Origin: Nostocales cyanobacterium HT-58-2
Lineage (GTDB): Bacteria; Cyanobacteriota; Cyanobacteriia; Cyanobacteriales; Nostocaceae
DNA length: 64,000 nucleotides
Direction of reading: 5' to 3'
Assembly: GCA_002163975.1 (NCBI GenBank)
Contig: CP019636.1
Span: 7,071,501-7,135,500 of the forward strand
The position numbers and the translations under genes were made by a program. Positions 16,158-25,171 of this stretch are shown piece after piece; position 1 is the first letter of the stretch, and the number at the start of each line of letters is the position of its first letter. The notes below the pieces were generated by a model that saw only the letters and a list, made by a program, of their open reading frames with translations, ran no database searches and was not told the origin of the DNA.

Positions 16158-18025
16158 ATCCAGATTTAACTGATTGGGATGAAGATTTACTTCCTGAACC
16201 AGAAGAAGCTTATCAAGACTTGGTTCGCGCACTGAAGCGGAAATCAGGATTTGGCTTATTTTTTGTCCAATGTACACCAACGGAAGCAGATCGATTGATT
16301 GCCAAACTTCCACAAGATATCCCGCACAAAAAGGTTGCAGCACTACGTTTGGTTGAAGCAATTGATAACTTATATGCACGAGTTGCTGAGTTTGTTGAAA
16401 ACAAGCAAGTTGATGTTTTATTGATTAAAGGTCTGGAATATTCCTTATATAAGTATGAACAAAGAACTTTTGGCGAAATTACAGAGGGGCAATTTAGCAA
16501 TTTAACCCGTGTTCCACCAATTTTAAATCATTTAAACCAACAGCGAGAAAGGTTTAGAGATGATTTCCCAATTTGTTTTGTCTTTCTCTTACGGTCATTT
16601 TCCATCAATTATCTCATTCACCGCGCCCCAGATTTTTTTGATTGGCGTTCTGGGGTATTTGAATTACCGACAACACCAGCAGTAGTAGAGCAAGAATCAA
16701 TTCGTTTACTACATGAAGCAGACTCTAAGGAATATTTAACACTGACTAATGAAAAAAAGATAGAGAAAGTGTTAGAAATTCAAGACCTTTTGGCTGAAAA
16801 ACATCAGACAGAAAGTCGAAAGGCTAGCTTACTATGTGAACTGGGATGGTTGTTAGTTACTGCTGAGGAATACGAAGCAGCACTCACATCCTACGACCAA
16901 GCATTGAAGATTCAACCAGACTACCACAATGCTTGGTACCATAAAGGCTTTGCGCTGAGAGATTTAAAATGCTATGAAGAAGCGATAGCTTGCCACGAAC
17001 AAGCACTGAAGATTCAACCAGACTACCACAATGCTTGGTACGGTAAAGGCATTACGCTGAGAGATTTAAAATGCTATGAAGAAGCGATAGCTTGCCACGA
17101 ACAAGCACTGAAGATTCAACCAGACTACCACAATGCTTGGTACGGTAAAGGCATTACGCTGAGAGATTTAAAACACTACGAAGAAGCGATAGCTTGCCAC
17201 GAACAAGCATTGAAGATTCAACCAGAATTCCACTATGCTTGGTACGGTAAAGGCAATGCCCTGAGTGATTTAAAACACTACGAAGAAGCGATAGCTTGCT
17301 ACGACCAAGCACTGAAAATTCAACCAGAATTCCACTATGCTTGGAACGGTAAAGGCAATGCCCTGAGTGATTTAAAACACTACGAAGAAGCGATAGCTTG
17401 CTACGACCAAGCACTGAAAATTCAACCAGAATTCCACTATGCTTGGAACGGTAAAGGCAATGCCCTGAGTGATTTAAAACACTACGAAGAAGCGATAGCT
17501 TGCTACGACCAAGCACTGAAAATTCAACCAGAATTCCACTATGCTTGGAACAACAAAGGCAATGCCCTGAGTGATTTAAAACACTACGAAGAAGCGATAG
17601 CTTGCTACGACCAAGCACTGAAAATTCAACCAGAATTCCACTATGCTTGGAACAACAAAGGCAATGCCCTGAGTGATTTAAAACGCTACGAAGAAGCGAT
17701 AGCTTGCTACGACCAAGCACTGAAAATTCAACCAGAATTCCACTATGCTTGGAACAACAAAGGCAATGCCTTGAAGGATTTAAAACGCTATGAAGAAGCG
17801 ATAGCTTGCTACGACCAAGCACTGAAAATTCAACCAGACTTCCACTATGCTTGGTACAACAAAGCTTGCTGCTATGCTCTTCAAGGTAATATTGAGCAAG
17901 CAATTGAAAACCTCGACAAAGCACTTCATCTAAATCCAAATGAATGTCGAGAATGGGCAAAAACTAATTCAGATTTTGACAGTATTCGGGAAGATGAGCG
18001 GTTTCAAGTGTTGATGAAAGAATAG
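16154..18025 (+). CDS. TPR-repeat protein with degenerate NTPase-like N-terminus
   Basis: 623 residues. Residues 1-200 resemble a P-loop NTPase that has lost Walker A: FFVQCTPTEADRLIAKLP occupies the expected site, and VLLIKGLE resembles Walker B. From residue 240 there are eleven 34-residue TPR units in phase (102-bp DNA units starting at 16871). Units 2-10 are almost identical, e.g. YEEAIACYDQALKIQP. TPRs usually bind proteins. The 4-base ATGA overlap with the upstream ATPase means the two were made together and probably form a complex. With the ATPase split, translation of this gene may be reduced. Confidence 0.85.
   Translation: MNPDLTDWDEDLLPEPEEAYQDLVRALKRKSGFGLFFVQCTPTEADRLIAKLPQDIPHKKVAALRLVEAIDNLYARVAEFVENKQVDVLLIKGLEYSLYKYEQRTFGEITEGQFSNLTRVPPILNHLNQQRERFRDDFPICFVFLLRSFSINYLIHRAPDFFDWRSGVFELPTTPAVVEQESIRLLHEADSKEYLTLTNEKKIEKVLEIQDLLAEKHQTESRKASLLCELGWLLVTAEEYEAALTSYDQALKIQPDYHNAWYHKGFALRDLKCYEEAIACHEQALKIQPDYHNAWYGKGITLRDLKCYEEAIACHEQALKIQPDYHNAWYGKGITLRDLKHYEEAIACHEQALKIQPEFHYAWYGKGNALSDLKHYEEAIACYDQALKIQPEFHYAWNGKGNALSDLKHYEEAIACYDQALKIQPEFHYAWNGKGNALSDLKHYEEAIACYDQALKIQPEFHYAWNNKGNALSDLKHYEEAIACYDQALKIQPEFHYAWNNKGNALSDLKRYEEAIACYDQALKIQPEFHYAWNNKGNALKDLKRYEEAIACYDQALKIQPDFHYAWYNKACCYALQGNIEQAIENLDKALHLNPNECREWAKTNSDFDSIREDERFQVLMKE
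16871..17992 (+). repeat. 102-bp tandem repeats within the TPR gene
   Basis: Eleven consecutive 102-bp units, each coding one TPR. Units 5 to 9 differ by only a few bases. Such near-identity at DNA level implies recent duplication or gene conversion, and unit number is likely to vary between strains. Confidence 0.9.
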
Positions 18026-18125
18026 AAAACAGGTAATCAGGTTAAAGTTATTTGAAAAGTACGATATTGCTTACCATAATGAATAATGCAACAAAAGCAA
18101 ACTAGTTTTAGGGAGATAAAGTTAC

Positions 18126-18377
18126 GTGTCAGGAACAATTAACATTGAGCAAGCAGTATTAGATAATCTGCGGACACTCCCAAATGAAAAACAACAGGAA
18201 GTACTAGATTTTGTCGAATTTTTAGTGCAAAAATCAGGAAAGCCAAGGCAAGGGAGCAGCGAAGCTTCAGACCAACAAAAAGCAAGAGAAACTGGGAATA
18301 TCCGTAGCCATGATGCATTTTTGAAAGGTTACGCACCAGAAGACGAAGGATTATATGACGACTATCCAACCGGGTGA
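18126..18377 (+). CDS. DUF2281-type antitoxin
   Basis: 83 residues, GTG start with GGGAG upstream. The N-terminal region (IEQAVLDNLRTLPNEKQQEVLDFVEFLVQK) is typical of DUF2281 antitoxins, which neutralise MazF/PemK-like toxins in cyanobacteria. The C-terminal part is charged and probably wraps the toxin. The 3' end overlaps the start of the toxin frame at 18355 by 23 bases. The partner toxin is broken (see next entry), so this antitoxin may now be an orphan. Confidence 0.8.
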   Translation: MSGTINIEQAVLDNLRTLPNEKQQEVLDFVEFLVQKSGKPRQGSSEASDQQKARETGNIRSHDAFLKGYAPEDEGLYDDYPTG

Positions 18378-18672
18378 ATTTTAGGTAGCAGATATTCCAT
18401 TCACAAGTGGTGGCGATTCTAAAAAGCGCCCAGTACTCATATTGTGGTTGGATGGAGATGATGTTGTCACAGCAGTAGTCACATCTGCCAAACCACGCAC
18501 CCAAACAGATGTATCGCTTAATGATTGGGCTGTAAGTGGTCTGCGTGTTGCTTCAACTGTTCGTCTGTCTCGACTAGACTGTCTAGAAAAATCTTTGTTG
18601 CTTGCAAAAATTGGGGAAATTGCCGAATTCAGATGCAAATCAGTTAAAACAAGTTTGGAATATGCATATTAA
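18355..18672 (+). pseudogene. PemK/MazF-like toxin with amber stop at codon 10
   Basis: The frame starts ATG ACG ACT ATC CAA CCG GGT GAA TTT, then TAG (18382-18384), then continues open to TAA at 18670 with a full PemK/MazF-like sequence: VADIPFTSGG, KKRPVLILWLDGDDVV, AVVTSAKPR, GLRVASTVRLSRL. Relatives have Trp or a similar residue where TAG stands (TGG to TAG is one substitution). Without readthrough only nine residues are made. A restart at TTG 18442 would lose the conserved KKRP strand. Overlap with the antitoxin end is normal for this pair. Confidence 0.8.
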
Positions 18673-18850
18673 ACCGCAATTTTAAATCTGTTCCCTCACC
18701 CAATCACAAAAATTTTGCGTCATTATCTAATAACTTCGAGAACGGTCAAATAAAATGCATCCTCCCTAAGTGAGAGTTTGGAGACAAAAACAGTGATATA
18801 AAATAGAAAAAGAAGGATTCGGGGGACCATTTTACTGGTCATAGACGCTT
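18673..18850. other. Intergenic region before hflX
   Basis: No ORF or repeat recognised. It would contain the hflX promoter. GGGGGACC at about 18822-18829 is too far upstream of 18851 to be a good ribosome binding site. Confidence 0.4.
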
Positions 18851-19003
18851 ATCGAGACTATCTTTGGTAATCTCCAAGGTCTAAAGTCAAGTCAGCTGAA
18901 GCAACTACAGCGACTGTATCACCAGCGCATACCGGGCGATCGCATCACCACGCCTGAGTTTTCTCAGCGACTGGCAGCAATTAGCACTGAAATCAATCAG
19001 CCC

Positions 19004-20593
19004 GTGTGTGCCTACCTCAACCGTCGTGGACAGGTGATCCGCGTAGGGGTGGGCACACCACGTCAAACGCAAATTCCACCCTTGGAATTGCCGCGTTATG
19101 GCGCAGAACGATTGAGCGGTATTCGTTGCATCGCCACTCACCTAAAGCCAGAACCGCCAAACGAAACGGCGCTAACGGCAATGGCACTGCAACGGTTGGA
19201 TGCTCTGGTGATGCTAAATATTACTGGTTCAGGATTTCAACGACGGGGTGGTGGCGCGACCGGATATGTGAAGGATGCTTACTTAGCTCACCTGACACCT
19301 CAAGACGCTCGTACGCTCATCACAACTCCGGCTTCGTTTCAGGAAAACAAGAGCAACCCATACGCAAGTTGGAGTATTTCACCAGCCATGAGTCTGGATA
19401 TGCTGGCACAGCAGGACTTGATTGAGTTGGTGGAAGGACTCGAAGCAGAGTTCCAGCGAGAATTTGTTGCCCAAGAAGTAGATTTAGAGCATGATCGCGT
19501 CCTTATTGTTGGGGTGATGACCGAGAACATGACTCCCCAACAATTCCAAGACACTTTGGAAGAACTGGGACGATTAGTCGATACCGCTGGCGGAGAGGTA
19601 TTGCAGATGATGCGACAGAAGCGATCGCGCATTCATCCTCAGACAGTCGTTGGCGAAGGTAAAGTACAGGAAATTGCCGTATCTGCTCAAACTTTGGGAG
19701 CAAATCTTGTGGTCTTCGACCGCGACCTCTCACCTGCCCAAGTCCGTAATTTAGAATCTCAAATTGGGGTTCGGGTGGTTGACCGCACCGAAGTCATTTT
19801 AGACATCTTTGCCCAACGAGCTCAGTCCCGTGCTGGTAAGTTGCAAGTTGAACTTGCCCAGCTAGAATATATGCTACCCAGACTCACTGGTCGAGGTCAG
19901 GCAATGTCCAGGCTAGGTGGTGGTATTGGTACAAGAGGTCCTGGTGAAACCAAACTAGAAACAGAACGCCGTGCTATTGGGCGACGCATTGCTCGACTGC
20001 AACAAGAAGTCAACCAACTACAGGCACATCGGGAACGATTGCGCCAGCGGCGACAACATCAGGAAGTTCCTTCAGTGGCTATTGTGGGTTATACCAACGC
20101 TGGCAAGTCTACGTTGCTGAATACTCTGACGAATGCTGAGGTTTACACAGCCGACCAGTTATTTGCCACTCTCGACCCCACAACACGCCGCTTAGTTGTT
20201 CCCCATGCTGAGACGGGTGAACCGCAAGAGATTCTTGTGACAGATACAGTAGGATTTATTCACGAATTGCCCGCGTCTTTGATGGATGCTTTCCGCGCCA
20301 CCCTAGAAGAAGTGACGGAATCTGAAGCCTTGCTGCATTTGGTCGATTTGTCGCATCCTGCTTGGTTGAGTCATATTCGGTCTGTCAGGGAGATTTTGGC
20401 ACAAATGCCAGTTACGCCAGGACCAGCGCTGGTGGTTTTTAACAAGATTGATGAAGTCGATAGCGAGACTCTCATACTAGCCCAGGAAGAGTTTCCCCTG
20501 GCAGTATTTATCTCTGCCAGTCAGCGTTTAGGATTAGAAACCCTACGCCTGCGTCTCGGTCAACTGGCTCAATATGCCGTCTCCTATGGCTAA
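19004..20593 (+). CDS. hflX: Ribosome-associated GTPase HflX
   Basis: 529 residues from GTG 19004. HflX binds the 50S subunit, splits stalled ribosomes and helps in stress. N-terminal HflX domain, glycine-rich GGGIGTRGPGETKLE, then GTPase motifs GYTNAGKST (P-loop), DTVGF and NKID. The same frame is open upstream to 18851 and encodes a further 51 residues that look like the normal cyanobacterial HflX N-terminus (ETIFGNLQGLKSSQLKQLQR), but no ATG, GTG or TTG precedes them: the expected start codon position reads ATC. Either a noncanonical start is used or the protein is now N-terminally shorter. Confidence 0.9.
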   Translation: MCAYLNRRGQVIRVGVGTPRQTQIPPLELPRYGAERLSGIRCIATHLKPEPPNETALTAMALQRLDALVMLNITGSGFQRRGGGATGYVKDAYLAHLTPQDARTLITTPASFQENKSNPYASWSISPAMSLDMLAQQDLIELVEGLEAEFQREFVAQEVDLEHDRVLIVGVMTENMTPQQFQDTLEELGRLVDTAGGEVLQMMRQKRSRIHPQTVVGEGKVQEIAVSAQTLGANLVVFDRDLSPAQVRNLESQIGVRVVDRTEVILDIFAQRAQSRAGKLQVELAQLEYMLPRLTGRGQAMSRLGGGIGTRGPGETKLETERRAIGRRIARLQQEVNQLQAHRERLRQRRQHQEVPSVAIVGYTNAGKSTLLNTLTNAEVYTADQLFATLDPTTRRLVVPHAETGEPQEILVTDTVGFIHELPASLMDAFRATLEEVTESEALLHLVDLSHPAWLSHIRSVREILAQMPVTPGPALVVFNKIDEVDSETLILAQEEFPLAVFISASQRLGLETLRLRLGQLAQYAVSYG

Positions 20594-20842
20594 GTATAAA
20601 AAAAGCTTGATATCTCCGTCAGTATAAAGGTGTAGATGAATATGGGTGTGGGGTGTTGGTGAAGAATAAGCACAGCCTCCACACCTTTAGACTCTTAAGG
20701 CCCAACATCGCAAACACTTTTACCCAGATAATGAGCTACAGATTTGTTCATGATCGCTATTCACTATAACTTTATAGTTATTTAAAAATTTAACCGTAAT
20801 ACTACTGAAGTTATATGTACTTTAATGCAATAGTATAAGTTT
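20594..20842. other. Intergenic region after hflX
   Basis: hflX 3' flank. AAAGGTGT (about 20626) and ACACCTTT (about 20685) could pair over a long loop, but I see no convincing terminator or ORF. Confidence 0.35.
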
Positions 20843-20850
20843 ATTGAATA

Positions 20851-21004
20851 GGGAGCATCCCTATTTTGCAAAAATACCAGGCGATTAAAAATCGCGGCTA
20901 CGCAAACAAAGCCGGCCTCCGCAGGCTAGATGTATTAGTCCGCGTAGGCGGACTTGGTTTGTCTAACCCCAGACTTCCAGGGGCAATTTACTTGGGATGC
21001 TCCC
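20851..21004. mobile_element. MITE (154 bp) with 11-bp inverted ends and 8-bp target duplication
   Basis: Ends GGGAGCATCCC (20851-20861) and GGGATGCTCCC (20994-21004) are perfect inverted repeats. They are flanked directly by ATTGAATA on both sides (20843-20850 and 21005-21012), an 8-bp target duplication. Inside is a second, nested palindromic repeat of the Nostocales GCGATTAAAAATCGCGGCTA type (from about 20880), with a perfect hairpin AGTCCGC/GCGGACT (20937-20954). No coding capacity. Confidence 0.85.
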
Positions 21005-21012
21005 ATTGAATA

Positions 21013-21303
21013 GAGTGCAAAGAAACCTCAAAAGTGCAAGATTGAAGTCTTCAGTTAAGTTAGCTTGTCTTTGAATAGCAAGTGAAGCGAAGCTTTAAAG
21101 GTACAGACACTTTTAGGTATAATGAAGCCTTTTTCACGGAAAAACAAGGTACTGTGTTTTACCTATAACAGTATCTTATTTCATGTTGATGAGTATCAAT
21201 TGACTTTGCACGTCATGAGACGAGAAAACATAGGGTAAAGCATCCACAGCCAACAACAACATTACTTTAAAATTAAGAAACATTAATCAAAGTTGAGAAT
21301 GTT
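21013..21303. other. Region upstream of grxC
   Basis: Between the MITE and grxC. A 38-codon ATG ORF at 21122 (MKPFSRKNK...) is present but has no family match I recognise and no clear ribosome binding site, so I do not call it. The grxC promoter should lie here. Confidence 0.35.
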
Positions 21304-21576
21304 ATGGCTGCAAAAGTAGAAATTTACACTTGGAGAACTTGCCCGTTTTGTATTCGTGCCAAAAATTTGCTGGCAAGAAAAGGAGTGAATTTCATTGAAT
21401 ACAGCATCGATGGAGATGAAGCTGCACGAAATTTAATGGCTCGAAGAGCAAATGGCAGGCGCTCCGTGCCGCAAATTTTCATTAACGACCATCACGTTGG
21501 TGGTTGTGACGATATCTATGCTCTAGATGGTCAAGGCAAGCTGGATGAGTTACTTGCATCTACCAAGAATGCGTAG
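21304..21576 (+). CDS. grxC: Glutaredoxin 3 (GrxC)
   Basis: A 90-residue dithiol glutaredoxin with active site CPFC (about residues 14-17, TCPFCIRAK) and the glutathione-binding SVPQIFIND and GGCDD segments. It reduces disulfides and glutathionylated proteins in the cytosol using glutathione. Normal length. Lies 131 bases upstream of gshB on the same strand, the usual cyanobacterial pairing that joins glutathione synthesis and use. Confidence 0.95.
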   Translation: MAAKVEIYTWRTCPFCIRAKNLLARKGVNFIEYSIDGDEAARNLMARRANGRRSVPQIFINDHHVGGCDDIYALDGQGKLDELLASTKNA

Positions 21577-21707
21577 GTTGGCAGACAAGTTAAGAGTGAT
21601 AAGCTGACAAGTCAAGAGAAAAGAGTTAGCAATAGCAACTCATAACTCTTCAAGGGATAATCAAAATTAAACAATCTTAGAATTTCCTGGCAATTGAGGC
21701 AGAAAGC

Positions 21708-22676
21708 GTGAAACTGGCTTTTATCATTGATCCCATCCATCAGCTCGACCCATGTCATGATACTAGCGTTGCTCTGATGGAAGCAGCGTACATTCTGGGA
21801 CATGAAATTTGGATAACTCAAGCTAATCTACTTAGTGTGGTGGAAGGCAAAGCTTGGGCAGTCTTGGAAAGAGTGGAATTTGTCCCAGTGCAGTTGGTAG
21901 AGGGACGTTATTTGGCAGCAAATCCTTGGTACAAGTTGAGCGATCGCACCGCCCTTTGCCTGGAAACAATGGATGCTGTATTCATGCGGACAGATCCACC
22001 AGTCACAGTCCCTTACCTTTACGCCACCTATATTCTGGACTACATTGACCAAAACAAAACCCTAGTCATTAACAGTCCTTCAGGTATCCGAGCGGCAAAC
22101 GAAAAAATGTATGCCCTCCAGTTTACCAAAGCCATTCCAGAAACCATCGTCACTGCTGATAAACAGTTTATCCGGCAATTTGTAGAAGCTAAGGGCTCAG
22201 CAGTACTCAAACCACTGGGAAACAAAGCAGGTGAAGGGATTTTATTTCTAGAACCGGGCGATCGCAACTTCAACTCTATAGTTGAACTCAGTACCCTGCA
22301 AGGTCGAGTACCAGTCATGGTGCAAACCTACTTACCAGAGGCAAAAGACGGAGATAAGCGGATTATTTTACTCAATGGCGAACCAATTGGTGCCCTCAAT
22401 CGCCTTTCATCTGGCAGCGACTTTCGCAATAACATGGCGACTGGTGGCACAGTTGCCCAAACTAAAATCACCCCAAGAGAGTATGAAATTTGCGCCCAAT
22501 TAGCCGAAACCTTACGTAAAGATGGCTTAATCTTTGTCGGTATCGATGTAATAGGTGGTTATCTTACTGAAGTGAACGTCACCAGTCCTACCGGAGTGCG
22601 CGAGATTGACCGACTAGACGACACTCGCCTTGGTCATCAGGTTATTCAATGGGTCGAACAGGCAAAAAAATTATGA
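21708..22676 (+). CDS. gshB: Glutathione synthetase
   Basis: 322 residues, ATP-grasp enzyme joining gamma-glutamylcysteine and glycine to form glutathione, the second step of the pathway. Shows FIIDPIHQLDP at the N-terminus, MRTDPPV near 87-93, the ATP-grasp KPLGNKAGEGI, and C-terminal EVNVTSPTGVREID. GTG start at 21708. Downstream of grxC and probably cotranscribed. Confidence 0.95.
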   Translation: MKLAFIIDPIHQLDPCHDTSVALMEAAYILGHEIWITQANLLSVVEGKAWAVLERVEFVPVQLVEGRYLAANPWYKLSDRTALCLETMDAVFMRTDPPVTVPYLYATYILDYIDQNKTLVINSPSGIRAANEKMYALQFTKAIPETIVTADKQFIRQFVEAKGSAVLKPLGNKAGEGILFLEPGDRNFNSIVELSTLQGRVPVMVQTYLPEAKDGDKRIILLNGEPIGALNRLSSGSDFRNNMATGGTVAQTKITPREYEICAQLAETLRKDGLIFVGIDVIGGYLTEVNVTSPTGVREIDRLDDTRLGHQVIQWVEQAKKL

Positions 22677-23026
22677 ATTCTCACCGTTGTCACAAGTAAT
22701 TTCCTTTGCACCCTGGCAAACATAGATAGTTACAAACCAGTTGGAAATTACAAAACTGAACTTTAGCCTGGTTAGGTAGAGATTTGAAAACTCTCCGCCC
22801 CCGCTTTTTTGTAGCAAATGCAGTGGCGGACATTCAAACAAGTAGACTCCTACCTAAATGAATTTGGTCTGTAGGTAGCTTAGACGAGTTTAGTCAGTGA
22901 TTGGGAGCATCATAGATGACAATGGAACTACTCACCCCAGCACCAGTCGAAACCCTTGAATGAGGACTTGTGAATGATGAATGATATAAATTTTTTAACC
23001 TGGTCGCATTCATATTTCGTGATTTC
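22677..23026. other. Intergenic region between convergent gshB and ftsZ
   Basis: No gene or repeat that I can support. Contains the 3' ends of both convergent genes. Confidence 0.4.
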
Positions 23027-24331
23027 TTAATTACGGGGTGTGCGTCGGTTGCGAAGAAAATCAGGTATATCTAATCCTGGTTTTTCTTTGGGTTCCGCAA
23101 CTGGTGTGGGAGGATTCGCTGCAGGTGGCTGTGGTATTGGTCGTTTTGTTTGTGGTGCGGTGACTACCCGTGAATTGCCAACGTTTTGCTGTGCTGGCGC
23201 TTGGACTTCACCTGTAAATCCAGTGGCAATTACGGTCAGTCTAACCTCTCCTTGCAGCCTGTCATCAATGACTGCTCCAAAGATAATATTGGCGTTGGGA
23301 TCAACAACCTCATAAATTGTTTCTGCTGCGGCGTTCACTTCGTGCAACGTGAGATCACTGCCACCAGTAATGTTAAAGACAACACCTCTGGCTCCTTCGA
23401 TGGAAGACTCTAGTAACGGCGAAGAAATAGCAGCGATCGCTGCTTCTCTGGCTCTGGATTTTCCTGAACCAATGCCGATCCCCATCAACGCCGAGCCCGC
23501 ATCCGCCATTACAGCTCGCACATCAGCAAAGTCAACGTTGATCAAACCAGGGATTGTAATGATATCGGAAATACCTTGTACCCCCTGTCGCAGCACATCA
23601 TCTGCGTAGCGAAAGGCTTCTTGCATCGGTGTCTGCTCTGGGATCACTTCCAATAGTTTATTGTTGGGAATGATAATGAGCGTATCCACCCGACTTTTTA
23701 AACCTTCAATGCCTTGTTCTGCTTGATTAGTACGGCGACGTCCCTCGAAGATAAATGGACGTGTGACTACGCCAACCGTGAGAGCTCCCATTTCTTTTGC
23801 GACTTCCGCAACAATCGGGGCTGCACCCGTACCAGTACCTCCTCCCATACCAGCGGTGATAAACACTAAGTCGGCACCCTCTAAGGCGGTGGCAATCTCG
23901 TCTCGTGATTCCTCAGCGGCCTTTTGACCAATAGCAGGATTGCCACCGGCTCCTAAACCTCGCGTGAGTTTTTGTCCAATTTGCAAGCGAGAGGGAGCAG
24001 ATGCCAAGGTAAGTGCTTGAGCATCGGTATTAATTGACCAAAACTCCACCCCAGTTACATCAGAAGCAATCATGCGGTTAACAGCATTGCTACCGCCACC
24101 ACCTACACCAATCACTTTGATATTGGCGACTCGACCAGGAACAATGTCACCAATTCGAGTTTCTTCACTGGGAATTTTCTTGCTGTCATGATTTTGCCCA
24201 TAGTTTATCCCAGCATTATTAAAGGGATTGGTGGAGTTGAGTGCCAGCGAGAACCCTTGCTGTCCGGGAGACTGGGAGTTTTTATAGGTAAGCCCTTGGT
24301 TATTATCAAGTGTCATCGGAGTTGCGAGCAT
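23027..24331 (-). CDS. ftsZ: Cell division protein FtsZ
   Basis: 434 residues, tubulin-like GTPase forming the Z ring. It has [13 protein letters not shown] (about 76-88), the tubulin signature GGGTGTG at 163-169, and the T7 loop [11 protein letters not shown]. The C-terminal DIPDFLRNR is the conserved tail that binds division partners. A 60-residue N-terminal extension precedes the GTPase core, as in other filamentous cyanobacteria. Downstream of ftsQ but separated by a 1.7-kb gap, so it has its own promoter. Confidence 0.98.
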   Translation of the reverse strand: MLATPMTLDNNQGLTYKNSQSPGQQGFSLALNSTNPFNNAGINYGQNHDSKKIPSEETRIGDIVPGRVANIKVIGVGGGGSNAVNRMIASDVTGVEFWSINTDAQALTLASAPSRLQIGQKLTRGLGAGGNPAIGQKAAEESRDEIATALEGADLVFITAGMGGGTGTGAAPIVAEVAKEMGALTVGVVTRPFIFEGRRRTNQAEQGIEGLKSRVDTLIIIPNNKLLEVIPEQTPMQEAFRYADDVLRQGVQGISDIITIPGLINVDFADVRAVMADAGSALMGIGIGSGKSRAREAAIAAISSPLLESSIEGARGVVFNITGGSDLTLHEVNAAAETIYEVVDPNANIIFGAVIDDRLQGEVRLTVIATGFTGEVQAPAQQNVGNSRVVTAPQTKRPIPQPPAANPPTPVAEPKEKPGLDIPDFLRNRRTPRN

Positions 24332-24891
24332 GTAAATAAACGACTTTTTAAGGTGTTATTCACCTAGGAGTCAACTATAGTTTGACGCTGACGGTGCCAT
24401 GATCTATGGCATTTTTGTTTATTGTTCTTTCTACTTCCAGCCTTGATAGGATTGGAGGCGCGAAAGTTTGTTATTGGGTAAGCCACTAAGGCCCCTAGTC
24501 GCACAACTAATTCTAGTGAAGTATACCTATATTCACCTAAATTTGACCTGTATATCTTCCACGAGACATCAATATCTTCTCTGCGATTTTGCTGATTTTG
24601 CCTAGTATACCTTTGGTCTCCCCAATAATCTCTCCGTGTTTGTGCTGGTGATTGACATCGGAAATTCATTCTACAAATAGGGCTACTAGTTTTTTTTTCT
24701 CTATCCGCCCCACTTACAGATGTTTTATGGTATAAATTTAAATGATATGAATTCATCAACCACTGGTACAACCAATTCTTTCCCCCTTCAGAATGGCTTC
24801 CTCGGATTAATTTTAAGTTATTAGGTATACAGAATCCCCGAAAACAAGAAATTTTGTATACAAAATCATGCAATGACTGCAGAACTGGTAA

Positions 24892-24911
24892 AGACGCGCC
24901 GTAGCGCGTCT
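24892..24911. repeat. Small palindrome AGACGCGC/GCGCGTCT
   Basis: A perfect 8-bp stem with a CGTA loop. It belongs to the AGACGCG-type short palindromes scattered in cyanobacterial intergenic DNA. Confidence 0.6.
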
Positions 24912-25149
24912 CGTTTAGCATAAAAGTTTTGTCAATATGAGCAGTAGGATTTACCATTTAAGACACAAAGTTTATCTTCTACTTACCTATCCCACAACTG
25001 GAGATAACTGAGAAATTGTCTGTTTGGTAATGGAACACCCTAGTTTGCTTGCCGTTATGTTTACCTCTATACGAGGGACACTTTGAACTTTATAACTGAA
25101 AAAAATTTACTTTTGCCTCTGGAAGAATTCTTCACCTGGCTACTACGAA

Positions 25150-25171
25150 TTTCTCTAGACGTCTAGAGAAA
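25150..25171. repeat. Perfect 22-bp palindrome
   Basis: Arms TTTCTCTAGAC / GTCTAGAGAAA form a loopless perfect palindrome, suited to a dimeric protein site or a cruciform. It lies in the long ftsQ-ftsZ gap. Confidence 0.6.

Noticed and set aside
17154-17960. 268-codon antisense ORF in the TPR gene
   Set aside because: It is the complement of the repeated TPR DNA; its periodicity mirrors the sense repeats.
21122-21238. 38-codon ATG ORF upstream of grxC
   Set aside because: Could be a small protein, but no ribosome binding site or known family; left uncalled.
24364-24957. 197-codon minus-strand ORF downstream of ftsQ
   Set aside because: No motif, unusual composition, no operon logic, and it overlaps scattered repeats. 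I judge it spurious.
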